Origin: Bimastos eiseni
Lineage: Eukaryota; Annelida; Clitellata; Crassiclitellata; Lumbricidae
Direction: 5' to 3'
Length of the DNA stretch: 64,000 nucleotides
Assembly (NCBI GenBank): GCA_959347315.1
Contig: OY365806.1
Location: 32,542,054-32,606,053 of the forward strand
The notes below the pieces were generated by a model. That model was not told the origin of the DNA and made no database searches. It saw only the letters and a program-made list of their open reading frames with translations. A program made the translations under genes and the position numbers. Positions 1 to 12,228 of this stretch are shown here, in pieces (the stretch's first letter is position 1; every line of letters starts with the position of its first letter).

Positions 1-3000
1 TAAAATACTAATGTAACAGATTTATTGAATAAGGTTCATTGTAATTTCAATTTGAAACTTATAATGTATAGGCCTATATATAGTAGTCTACCATTTCCTG
101 AGAAGTTTTTATATTGCCGCGTTTTATCTTTTTCGATATCTCGTCGTCGGCCTATCTTCTGAATAGTAGGCCTATAAAGAAAGCCTCTTTAGACTCGTGT
201 GAAATCTTCTAGACGATTTTAAACAAGCAAATTCGATACCAAATACCAAACGAAATTAAAAAGTCGCGCATATCCCACGGTGCAAACATGTTGGTTTTTT
301 GGATACTTGGTTTTTTGGTTTTTAAAAAAAAACAAAGATGGCAATTTTTTGTTTTTAAATATTTATTTATTTAATTTGCTAATATTACTATTATATTACT
401 AATTGTGTGTTCATGATCAGTCGGAAATCAAGCTAAATTAATTATATAAACAAGTTGGAGCTCTTTTTCGTGCTGTCTTTAATGCTTTTTATAACAAAAC
501 TGTTGTGACAAGATCCAAAGGAAGACTAAAAATTAAAAAAAAACAAATAAAACCAAAAAATAACTTTTGATTTAAACAAATCTTGTTTTTTTGCACCTCT
601 GGCATATATCGCCTTGAGAAACTAGAAGTTGTTCCGATCGTTTCGGTTAGGGTGGTTTTACACCAATGACAAAGTTGACGGCACGCCATAACTAATTAAT
701 GTTTGTCAATAATTGAATTGATTTTAGTATCATGTGACTCGCCCGTTAACCAGAATTAGGCCTACCGTTTCTCGTAGATTGAGGTTTCAGTTTCTAGCGC
801 AAGATTTTAAGATAATTAACGCGAAACTTATCGAGACCGCTTGTTCGAGACACAACAAAACTTTCACTTCAAGACGTTTTCTAAAAATTCGAGACACTAC
901 CTCGAGACCGAGACCGATACAGCAGGCTTCCGAGACCGAGGCACTAAAAACTGTCTCGAGACCATGCAACTCTGGTTTTTACGTTATTTTTAAACTGGTG
1001 TAATGATGACATATATCAGTTAGGTGGGTAGGTAGCATGTTCCAGAAGGATGGACCATGTATTCTCATGCTGTGCTGCCTAATCGTAGTATGCACTCTAA
1101 TTTGGTGATACTTATTTGAGGCCCGCGTCTAATGGTCATGGATCTCTAGCTAGGTTCCTATAAAACCATCTATTGAAACCACTTGGTAATATTATATACC
1201 TGTGAACCATGTACATAAACACTCCTATTTGAAGTTTATTAATTCTTTCTATTGTCAATATCCCCAGACTAGTGAATAAGCTCTTAGAAGTTTTGATGCA
1301 TTCCTGTGAACTCGAGAAGTCGTAACCAGAGGTCTCAAGTCAAAATCACGTTGACTAGCCTGGTGCTACGTACACCATTCTTAGATGTACACCGGAGTAC
1401 GAATCTTCAACAACCACTGGGAGAGCCAAGAGGTGTGGGGCGCAGAGCTGACGAACCGAGTTCGATTATTGTATCCCTGTAACGTTGACATGTCCTTCTT
1501 TCGCTAGAAGCCGTTGTTGGCTAAATAAGTGTATAACGCATAATAGACGCCTATTTATGCTGCTTATAGATCGGTTTGAATTTAAGCGCAAATTATTAGT
1601 ATTTAGTATCATTGTGAAAGAGTATACTTACCTAACTTACTTACTTACTTATTGTATTGTATTTAAGTATTTATAAAGCGCCTCTATAGGGTGAACTGTT
1701 CAGAAGCGCTGCCAGTGCGAAAGGCCCCGCGAGAAGAAGCAGGTTTTGAGAAAAGCAAAAGAGCTAGGATGAGAGACTGCCAGTTAGAATTTTATAATGC
1801 AAGTAAACGTCTTGAGGTAGCGCTATATAAATGCTCCAAATAAATAAATGTTATTTCTATGCTCAAATAATAATAATAAACACCCTGATGATCGTCATCG
1901 TGGCTAGTTTATTTTGTTACGGGCGGTATGTCACCAGTTCTCATTGCTACATTCTGTTAATGGTACAGGCGTACAGCTGATCCGATTTCCGACCAAATGT
2001 CGATTTCCCCATTTTACCGCGCTTCGTATGTTGTATCAGCAGCAGGAGTTGTTGTTTCTACTTAACCACACCACTGTGTCATATAAAAGATGATTGGCAT
2101 CGCTCTGACGCTCTCCTCCTCTTCCCAAAGATGTAGGTCCATGATTGACCTGCTGGGTCAGCTGGCTCGGTCTTAAGATGGCGCGAAGCTCTGGAATTTC
2201 ATTACCTGTTGGTCAGTGGTTGATATCCATTCTGGAAAACTTATTCCAAACCAATTGTTATTGTTAGGCATTGGCTTTGCGTACATAATTCTCGAACTGA
2301 TTCTCTTCGACTTGTTGAAGTGCAATCGCGTCTTGGTTGTACGATTAGGAAAGCTGTCATTCAGAAAATGGAGATTATCCTGTAAAACGATTGGATACAA
2401 GATGCACGTGATCAACATTGGTGTCGTCATCAAATTTTTAACAAAAGCTACTGATGACGTCATATTCATTACGATGGCAACGTTTCCAGAATTTTCGGTA
2501 CAGACAGACGCACGTTTGCTAAAGTGTTCATTTAAAACTTCGATTTTTGAATTATTTTCCACTTAAAGTCTACTTAATGGCAAGCTTAATCTTCTGATAA
2601 AAGGAGGTCAACGTAGTGATCGATATTACAAGCTTTAACATATTTTGTTATCGAAATATTTGAAGTAAAGTCGTCGAAAACACGGTGAGGAAAAAATGGA
2701 TAGCATTATTGGAGCTGATTGATTAACTGTGGTTTGTTGCAGTTGTACATTTTTTAGTTATAACATATCTGCTACTACCACAATAAAAATGAATAAAAAT
2801 TTGAAAGAATGCTTTACAGAAATTTGAATTAGTTATTCGTCTCAACATATTGAACAATGCAATATTTCTGTAATCGTTTCATAAAATCAAAGCACACTAA
2901 TTCGATTATACATAGTTTTGTGTAGCATAGGGCAAATTTAAACGCTACAGATTCATTCATTCAAACTCCTTTTTCACGAAACACTCACTCATTAATGAGG

Positions 3001-3240
3001 CATATTTGCATGCTTTGTTAAATGTTAAGCCGTTCTGGGCAATGAGAAACATTCACTCAGATGCCTTTCCCCAGCCGAAATTTCACCCCATAATATATTC
3101 TTTGGAATAAACCTCATAACTTTACCCTACTAGACTAACTAAACGAGACTCACTAAACTTTCCTAACTTTACTAATACTACTTTATTTCATTCTGTTCTG
3201 CTATTCTTTATACAACTACACTCCTACAGTGTTTTCTAGT
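1..3240. other. No gene seen; degenerate short repeats
   Basis: Open frames here (734-1003 +, 2173-2566 on both strands) show no domain, start context or exon partner. The first is made by gagac-type degenerate repeats (~820-970). A segment at 1671-1850 resembles LINE 3' ends (gcgcctct...gcgctatataaat). Confidence 0.4.
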
Positions 3241-3259
3241 TTGTTGTTTTCTTAACAAA

Positions 3260-3345
3260 TGAATCGAGCGCCTCTGATTAGGTTGTACTGTGAGAGGCGC
3301 TTTATAAATCCGTAAATAGAATGGAATAGAATAGAATATAATATG
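3260..3345 (+). mobile_element. LINE (CR1/L2-like) 3' tail fragment
   Basis: gagcgcctctgatt...gagaggcgctttataaat is the short inverted stem typical of CR1/L2-type LINE tails in invertebrates. A tagaatagaat tract follows. Confidence 0.4.
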
Positions 3346-4159
3346 ATGATACATAGGACGTCCCCATGTATATACTAAACATTATGCAAGCATACAGCAT
3401 GTGTCCACACGTACATACATTTATAAGCTTACAGTCATTTGTGTTTTTGTTGTCAAGATGGGTCTACACCTTCACAGATTGGGGACTGCCAAAGTAACCT
3501 ACACGAACGCTGTTCAGAATTTTTTGTGGTTGGTACATGTATGTTATGACCATCAACTTCTGAGTTGTTTTTGTTTCCTCTTTAAATTTATTTTGAAGGT
3601 AAACTTTAGAGAGACTTTTAAACTACAGAAGTGAACATGAGCTTGTATAAATTATAAAATATTGACTGTTTTACTGGTGTCGATTATATCGTAATTCAAA
3701 TTTGAATGCGGTTTTCAGCAAATCAAAATGCAATTAGGTCTAATCGAAGATCAACGTTTGGTATGGCCAACAACGTAGACGCGAAGGAGGCCTCGGAGTT
3801 ACGATGTGAAGAGAAGACATAAGGTCAGTTTAAATTCAGATTATTCTGCTTTATGCCATTATGAAGGAACACTTTAAAACACGGAATTGACTATTAGACT
3901 TTTTCCAAACTTAACTGTTTCATTGGTTTCTATCTAATGGCAATTTGAAGTTGAAGGGGGTTTCAGCAAATCAAAATATCAACAGTTCAAATCGAATGCC
4001 AGCTTTAATATGGCGAACAATTAAGTAGCGCCAACTTTAAAGTAAAATTCAAAACAGAAGACAACGCGCAAGACGGCCACCCGACGCATGCTCGAGGCAT
4101 GAACTCAAAAGAGTAGGTGATTAAAACAAATAAATCTACATTGGCGATTCAGAAAGCAT

Positions 4160-4258
4160 ATGTTTCCTTCCTTCCTTCCTTTCTTCCTTCTTTTCTTTCT
4201 TCCTTTCTAACTTCCTTCCTTTCTCTCTATCTTCCTTCCTATTTTTCTTCCTTTCATT
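4160..4258 (+). repeat. Polypyrimidine (TTCC)n tract
   Basis: An uninterrupted ttcc/tttc tract encoding a meaningless Leu/Pro/Ser run on the plus strand. Confidence 0.85.
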
Positions 4259-4796
4259 TGTTATCCAACCGATGTACATGTATCATCCACGTCATCGCAG
4301 GATGTCCATCAACCGTGAACTTCGAGGTTTCCTTATCGGCCACGCACCACCAAAAACAAGTCAGCACCAAGTGTAAAAGCAATTACACTGGGAAGAAAAA
4401 GAAAATGACATCTCTCCTTCAAGAGAAATAAATGCTGCAAAGGAGAATTGGAAGTTTGCAACTTATCTGCCCAACAAGCTAGCAATAAATGAATGCGGTG
4501 ATTAACCTTCAATGTTTTAACACTTAGTTGCTAAAGTAATTGTTTCTATGTGACTTCTGACACGAACTGATTGTTTGTTTACTTAATTAAGTGTCTTCTT
4601 CTGGCTAACACACATCAATTTTCAATTAAATATTTAAGACCTATCACTTGGAATATGACGCCAATTGAAATTGTTTTGTTATGCATTGTCGCAATTGTTG
4701 ATTGAGATGATAATAAAGACATTTGGTTATGGTTATGGTTAGGCTAAACGGAAATAAATAGTAACCATAGTTATCATCGGGTGTCTTCCCCTAAGT

Positions 4797-5690
4797 TAAA
4801 GATTAAAAATGGTGACGGCATCATACGACGTCTTTATCTAGATTTACGATTAGAAAATTGGACGACATCAGAGAGCGTCGTTATCTAGATTTAGGATTAG
4901 AATAGGTGACGACATCATGAAGCGTCTTTATCTAGTTTTATGATTAGAAAAGTGGACGACATCAGGGAGCGTCTTTATCTAGATTTACGATTAGAAAAGT
5001 GGACGACATCAGGTAGCGCCTTTATCTAGATTACGATTAGAAAAGTAGACTATATCAGGGAGCATCTCTATCTAGATTTAGGATTAGAAAAGTGGACGAC
5101 GTCAGGGAGCGTCTTTATCTAGATTTACGATTAGAAAAGTGGACGACATCAGGGAGCGTCTTTATCTAGATTTACGTTTAGAAAAGTGGACGACATCATG
5201 AAGCGTCTTTACCTAGCTTTATTATTATTAAAGTGGACGACATCAGGGAGTGTCTTTATCTAGATTTACGATTAGAAAAGTGGACGACATCATGAAGCGT
5301 CTTTATCTAGATTTACGATTAGAAAAGTGGACGACATCAGGGAGCGCCTTTATCTAGATTACGAATAGAAAAGTGGACGAAATCAGGGAGCGTCTTTATA
5401 TAGGTTAACGATTAGAAGTGGTGGCGACATCAGCGGGCGCCTTTATTTTTGTTTACTATTAAAATGGTGACGATCGCAACTGACAGTATCGGTTAGAAAA
5501 GTGGACTACATCAGGGAGCGTCTTTATCTAGATTTGCGTTTAGAAAAGTGGACGACATCAGAGGGCGTCTTTATCTAGATCAGGGAGCGTCTTTATCTAG
5601 GTTAATTATTAGAAGTGGTGGCGACATCAAAGAGCGTCTTTATTTTGGTTTACTATTAAAATGGTGACGATCGCAACTGACAATATCGGT
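4797..5690 (+). repeat. Minisatellite with a ~47-bp unit
   Basis: About 19 imperfect copies of a ~47-bp unit containing gtggacgacatcagggagcg and tctttatctagattta. Near the end, two larger related blocks (5415-5500 and 5597-5690) share atggtgacgatcgcaactga, so the array has a higher-order level. It is not CRISPR: the copies are head to tail with no unique spacers, and the DNA is animal. Confidence 0.93.
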
Positions 5691-7829
5691 GTGGACGTAT
5701 CTCTTGGTGACAAAGCAGCAAATTAATACTCGATGTAACGCCGGAGAATCTTTACGATGCTTGATTAACAACCTTCATGGTCATTCACCAGCTGCCTTTT
5801 AACGTTATCTAGTGAATTTTGTGGCTTTGGGTATTTTTGACAATTTGTTTCTTTGCGAAAAATGGTTGTTGCGGTCTTGGATGTATTATGTTGACTGTCA
5901 CGTGTGACATCGTCTACGCCGTGCTGCCGCGCGCGTCTGCCATATTCTGGGATTTGCCTATGAAAGAAAATGACGTCGTCTATAGATCGCCAAAGGAAAC
6001 ATCGTCAGTCACCTTCGTCGTTGTGGCCAGCATCGCTTCTGGCACTGTATTGTCACGAGCACGTTGAGACCGTTGCGTTCCAACTTCTATCGTACCCACG
6101 AACTTCGCAAAGATCGTTAAGGTGCGGAACGACGATTGCGGTCGCCGAATGGCGTAAACAGCTGACTGTCTGATCTGACACCTTAATTCTGAGTTTGTGT
6201 TAATAATAAAGAATATTTGTTGGTGAAGTCGTCTCTTGCACACCGTAAGAGCAGACCCGTCGACATTATCTCTACTCGTGTGGGCCATCCTGGTAAATAG
6301 CTCAACTCGCCAGTGGGCTACGCAACAATATGATGATGAATCAATGATTTTATGAAAATGATATCATATCCTAACGTCGTGGTTCATTACTTCAACAAAC
6401 TGTGTCCAAAATCACATTTTAGCAATCACAATATCACGGAAATTCATGGCAGTTTGGGTTTATTTATGTTAAATAACTTAATTTAGTGCAGCCGTGACAT
6501 CGCGACTTTCTAGCTACTATCCCTATTAGTAGATAAAAGTAGAGTTGTTAAATCACGGGCACAGTTGCCGTGGAGTGATACTGCAGCCTCTGAACTGGTT
6601 CATACAGTGTTGGTGCAACAAAGTTCTGTGGCACTTCTTGCTTCATTCCAGGTTGTACCATTGTAGAAGACAGAAACCTCTGAATTGGAGTTCGCTATTA
6701 GGTTTTGGACTTAGTCAAGGCAGTGCTCTCAAGAAATCTGTAATGTGCGACCCTAAGTCAGTCAGTGATTTTCTGCACACAAAATACATCGCTTTACCAG
6801 AAGAAAAGTTTGGAAATATGAATGTAGACCTACTCTTAATTTTAAGACGCTGCAGCAACCTCAACATATTGATTTCCACAACAGTTTTCTTTTCGTATTC
6901 ATTAATGCACCCTCGTGTAAGAGTCACGCTTGAGCCTACAGAAAGACGTGATAAAATTTGAAAATTATTTATGTTGAATTATTTTTCTGCTTTGTGGTAT
7001 GCAAATAAATCATTGGATTGACAATTGATATTATGTTAATTGAGAAGCCAAACTCGATTTCACGCCTGCTCTGTTTTGGTTATGCAATGTCCAGCTAATA
7101 TCAACTTTTTTCCAAATTTGTTAGTGAGACGACGAGTTGGAACAAGGACATGACACAGGATTTGTCTGACTGAATATCGCTCTCCAATAACTAAAAATAT
7201 CGTGTTCGACCCGAAACCTCTACATGAAATAAGCATGTATTTTCTATTTTATCATTGAAGCTACCGAAACTCATGAGATGCTTCTAAAATCGACAGCCGA
7301 TTATTCACTCGGAACAACTAGGCCTACGCGTAATCGTCTCGGCCTCTTTTAAATATAAAATCAGTGCCAATCGCTTCGTGTATAAAACAACTTTATTCTC
7401 CATCTTTTTAAATGCCTTTAATTTATTAACGGATACTAGTGAATTTTAATATTTCAGTTATGGCATAACCTTTAAATTTACTGGAATTTCAACACAAACT
7501 ATAGATGAAGCATCCCTTAGTTATGCTAACAGGAAGATACGTTCAACGAGCCAGTTGTTTTCTTACCGAGTCTCGCGCGATCTCATGGATGTCTGGTGGA
7601 AATCCAGGAGGTATCTTCAGCGACTCTGGAATATGCCGAAACTGAATATGGAATTCTCGGTCGTATATTATTATACCTCGTGGATTTAATGATGTACAAT
7701 GTCATGCTATTAGAATAAACAATTTTTCTGTGACTAATTGATGTATTATAATTAAATCCAGCATCATTATCAAATGTCAATGGTATCAGATTACTTTTTA
7801 TCATAAGAAGTAGATGTCCGTATAAATGT
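5691..7829. other. No gene seen
   Basis: Two frames were inspected: 5819-6067 (hydrophobic start, 82 aa) and 6545-6961 (138 aa). Neither has a recognised domain, and the first is overlapped by an antisense frame of similar length. No exon chain could be built. Confidence 0.4.
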
Positions 7830-7985
7830 GCAAATATGTGTGTGTGCGTGCGTGTGCGTATTATGTGTGTCTGTATGAATATAATTATGTATGTACATAT
7901 TTATGTATGTATGCATTTATAAATGTACTTATAAATTTTGAATGTGTATGTGAGACTGTGAGTATGTGCGTATGTGTATTTATCT
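7830..7985 (+). repeat. GT/TATG-rich microsatellite tract
   Basis: Alternating tgtgtgcgtgcg, tgtatgtatg and tgtgagtatgtgcg stretches. Confidence 0.7.
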
Positions 7986-8059
7986 AAAAAGAACAGATCG
8001 AAACAAGTCATTCACGATTCTCTAATGAAAGTAATTTAACCGGTGAAAATAATCGCCGG

Positions 8060-8280
8060 GACCCTGGGCAGGTCCTGCTTGAAAAATGTACACGCTCCTT
8101 GGATGACCTTCGATTCTCTATCCGTTCTAAGATACTGACAGGGATGTCTTCCCCAACTCTCCGCTGCCTTAAGACGTTTTCTATTTCCTTGGGTCTCCTA
8201 AGCTGAGAGCACCTCTGAATATTTTACGCTATAGGGGGCGCCTTATAAGTGTGAAAATACAATGCAACACAATTGATTGC
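8060..8280 (+). mobile_element. LINE 3'-end fragment
   Basis: A Leu/Ser-rich decayed frame is followed by gagcacctctgaat...gggggcgccttataag and acaatgcaacac, the layout of a CR1/L2-type LINE 3' end. No catalytic motif remains. Confidence 0.35.
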
Positions 8281-9292
8281 GACACATTAAACCAACTAAA
8301 ATGGAGCTTCATTCTAACATTGTAGAAGTTTCAACTTAGTTACAGCCGGGTTTTTCACGACTCTATATACCCAGAATATCTTGTTTGGACCGGATGAGTG
8401 AGTAACTATGCCAAATTCGACATTAATTAGCCTTTTATTACTAGGCCCATCGCACCAGGTCTATGTGAGACCTAAATTAGGCCTATCGACTTTTAGGCCT
8501 AATGAATGGAACAATTAGGGATCCTAATTGTATTTTAATCGATTAGTCTACTATAAGCCTAGGCTTTCCCCAAATGCGAGATGTATATTGGTCGCGCGCA
8601 GGCGATAGAAAATACCTGGAGAATTATTATGGAAGATTCACCTTCGATCCAACAGCCTCAGCCTCCAAGGCAAGACCACTTTCGAACACCTGGACGATAT
8701 AACCCCTACCACAGATTGATAGTCGCTCCTCGATAATGATTCTTTTTGTCGGATCGTGGAATCAATTAAATTTAAAGGCCTATAATTCCTCGAGAACCAA
8801 TTGTGGTTACTCGGGCCTTTTGTAACACAGTCCGAAAAGTTAGCCTAGGGCCAAACGCTGTAGGTCTACCGTGAAAACATCTGGAAGAGTGTCTTTTTCA
8901 CAGGAAATCGAGCCGCGGGAAGTGATTGATCGAGGTTGTTTCAGCAGACGAATTTTTGTGTTGTGGCTTCAACTGATTTTCTGGACCAACGGCATTGTTG
9001 CGCTGTTTGCCTGTTCGACCCAAGATGGATGTTCTGTACAAAGTTAAATATTCCTCAATGGTTTAGGCATATCATGATGTTAATAGGCTATATAGGTACC
9101 CATGTAACGAAACTCTCATTTGCAGTCCCTTCGCTACGTAGGCTACCAGGTTTGGAATCTCAGAGGAGATAAAATGAACCGTACCCAAACTAAATAACAT
9201 AATTATAGGCCTAAACCTTGGATGATAGGGGCCGCCTATGCCTGAATCTAAGGAACATTCATTAATTCAAAGCCGTTAGGTTTTGTTCTGCA

Positions 9293-9440
9293 AGCATATA
9301 TATATATATATACATATATAGCAGGCCTGCAGCATGCTACTTTATTATACCTGTTGAGGAAAAGGAGCAAGTGATTGAGGAGAAGGAGGAGGGGTAGGAA
9401 GAGGTGGAGATGAAGGTGGAGGGGAGGAGGAGGTAACTTA
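9293..9440 (+). repeat. (TA)n and GA-rich simple repeats
   Basis: A short (TA)n run at ~9297-9321, then a gaggagaaggaggagg purine tract at ~9355-9435. Confidence 0.8.
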
Positions 9441-10180
9441 AAAATTAATTTCAACTGTCTTATGGCCGGCAATTATCTAATTATTGTAATAATGATGACA
9501 TTGAACAATTATGGCATTGTTCGGAGATTGTTTTGAGCCATAAGGGCTGAATTCCAGGCATTCCTCCGAGAGAATGGACTTTAATTGTTTTTTATGGACA
9601 TAAAAGTGGAGATTACGATGAGCTCCAGTCAAATACACGTGAGTGGAAATACGGGTATCATTAATCGTAACCTTCCCGAAAATTACTAATATTTCAGCGC
9701 TTTAATTTTTAGCACAGCATGACGTCGTCCGCTTTAAGCAGACCACTTCGTGCAAGGACTTCATTGATCGTGCTTCAAGTGACTCGAACAAAAGAAAGCG
9801 GTTGATGTAAGTCTACATGCATAACCTACTTTCAACTGTTTCAAACGCAAACGCGACGGGGAAGTATGTTCAACTTAACCAAAAAGAGCATTCAGAGGCA
9901 AATTTACCTTTTCGGCGGATTAATTAGGCTCGCGAATAAGACCTTCTAAAAGGCCTATCTTAATTGTGACTTGAAACGAATGAAAATATTTTGCAATAAT
10001 ACAAAAAACCTGCCTAAAGTTTGAATTACTTCAAATATAACATATTCTATACTTTTCCCACATTGGCAAGTTGGCATCCACACACGTTGGCCCTATGTTA
10101 TTGTTATTTATAGTTGCTTTGTTCATTTGGTTATCAATTGACCCGGTTTTCTACATTGGTAAGAGCGTAGGCTGCAAAAA

Positions 10181-10243
10181 TTGTTTGCGCCAATAGGGCC
10201 AAGAGTTCTGTAAACACGCCTCAATCGGTTATTGGAAATGCGA
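10181..10243 (+). repeat. 63-bp dispersed repeat, copy 1
   Basis: ccaatagggccaagagttct and caatcggttattggaaatgc recur almost unchanged at 16388-16450, in the same orientation ~6.2 kb away. Confidence 0.85.
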
Positions 10244-10734
10244 ACGTAGGCTAAAATCAGATTTATTTGGCAAAAGTTCCTTTGGCTCCATGCAAAACGG
10301 GCTGCACCATCTTAAATTTAGCACCGCATGTTTTGAGTTGTTCAAACCTGATTTTCACGATTTCAGAATGGCGCTGTCCCGACAACTTGGAAGCCTTCAA
10401 GTAATTCCTCTGCATGCAGAATCTGTACAAGAACGGTTTCAATTTAGGCCTAATATGCCGCCTAAATGGTAAGCAAAACTGCTCGACGACTTAATGCATG
10501 CAGATCTTAGGTATAGGTCAGAACGCTGTTTCTCATGCAACTTCCAATTGGCTCCAACACCGTCGAGCAGATGATATTCAGTAAATCTGCGGTTGCTTAC
10601 TGTGATTACATGCATGTATACTGACAGAATCCTCACGTTTTTCGTTGCCCTGTAAGAAGGAGCCACGTTCTAATTAGTGAGGTCGCCCAGGGCAGCCTAG
10701 TCGAGTGAAGTCTCGCCGGAAGCGGGAAGCTAAT

Positions 10735-11110
10735 AGATAGACGAAGAAAGACAGCGTAAGATGGACAGACAGACACACGGAATCACATTATACAGACATG
10801 CGGAAAGCATGCAGAGAGAGGGGCCTCCCGGACACACATATATTAGGAACTAATAGACGAATAAACAAAAACACAAACAAACGATCGAAAGAGTCGCAAA
10901 GGCGAAAGCAGACAAAGACAGGCAGACAAGAAGACAGACAAACAGACCGACCGATAAAGACAGACGCACAAATAGACAGAGACTGATACCGGCATGTCAC
11001 ATAAACGGAGAGATATACATAGGGGCCTAGGCCTATATAAAACGGCAGGCAGAAATAGACTCGTTCTCAAGACCGACAGACAGACGGAAGGAGGACTGAA
11101 AACAGGTGAT
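10735..11110 (+). repeat. Degenerate (GACA)n-rich region
   Basis: Repeated gacagacag/agacagac motifs; the long Arg/Asp and Ser/Cys frames on the two strands are by-products. Confidence 0.75.
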
Positions 11111-12099
11111 GTCAATGACTCTAAGAAACTCGAGTAAATGAACTGCTGGCATTGAAAGCCATCCATCCACTCACACACCCACCCATCCGTCCGCGCGTAG
11201 GCCTGCTCACTCAAGGAGGTACTGCAGCCGGCTTCAAGATGCCGATCATGCGTTAGAACCGCATTGCATCTACGTGTAGGTCGTATAATAGTGAAGACGA
11301 GGTTGAGATAAAAGGGAGATCGAGATAGAGCAAGATAAGAGGGAAGGAGAGCGAGAGAATAGAGGTAAGCTTACACATATATTGCAAAAAACACAATCTA
11401 CATAGGCCTACATAATTATAGGCCTTAAACGGAAGCACTGCAACGCGAAAGTGAACTGGTATAGAATGAATAGTTGGCTTGTACGGTCTGACCTGCTATA
11501 AGAAACGAACGATAGAAAGAAACGTTAGGTCTATTGGACAACGGGCAGATCTGCAAAAATATTGGTTTGATAAAATAAATGATCGTCTTTTCTTAGGGAA
11601 ACTGCGGTGAACGCACGTCATAATAAATTCAGTAGAGGTCGTTTTAGAAAGCAACGGGTATGTTTTCAACACAACGTGTCTATAGGCCTATTTAGAGAAC
11701 AACAAGCATATTTCAGCGACAACAGTCTATGCCAAGGACAACAGGTAACTTATATCCCAAAGACAATTCCAAAGTCTGCAAGTTCATTCCAAGCGTAACA
11801 ATCTGTATCCAGCAGTTGCTATCAACGGTTCACTATATGTATGCCTACGATCAGAACCCATTCGTTCGAACAGAACAGAACGGCTCTATCTTTTGAACAA
11901 TCTTCATCCACAAAGAGGAGGAAATGCAAACCTATTCTGGTGGGATTAGAAGTCTACATTATTAGGAAAAAGAGGCCTACTCAAGACGATCTGGAAAATA
12001 CTTAGAAAGGCCTGTGTCAGAGTAGAAATCTTGAGGCTGTTAACAGGTGCTTTAATTAGGACTATTTTAATGAGAAGAATCTCAGGTTTGCTCTGAAGA
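11111..12099. other. Upstream region of the ADAMTS gene; no other gene seen
   Basis: It contains an in-frame stop just before exon 1 (12094-12096) and presumably the 5' UTR. No convincing TATA box or initiator could be assigned. Small frames here show no domain. Confidence 0.4.
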
Positions 12100-12228
12100 A
12101 TGATAGGCCTATCCGAGATGGACAGTCCGAGCGATCACAAAATGGTGACTTTAATCCAAATAGGCTTTCTGTGCGTTTTCATCAACGTGATCTTTATTGA
12201 AAACGGAAATGCTTTTGTCATCGATCAG
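12100..12228 (+). CDS. ADAMTS exon 1: start and signal peptide
   Basis: An in-frame stop (12094-12096) precedes three in-frame ATGs at 12100, 12118 and 12142. The last has a good context (A at -3, G at +4) and gives the most typical signal peptide. The hydrophobic core is [15 protein letters not shown]. The exon ends ...VIDQ with donor cag|gtaagc, phase 0, which fits exon 2. It is joined to the gene by position, phase and the expected signal peptide, not by homology. Confidence 0.7.

Noticed and set aside
2173..2566. 129- and 116-codon frames on opposite strands
   Set aside because: Mutually antisense, no domain; a chance opening cannot be told from coding.
4797..5690. CRISPR-like regular spacing
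   Set aside because: Head-to-tail minisatellite without unique spacers, in animal DNA.
6545..6961. 138-codon frame
   Set aside because: No recognised domain, signal or exon neighbours; Trp/Cys/Leu-rich composition fits non-coding DNA.
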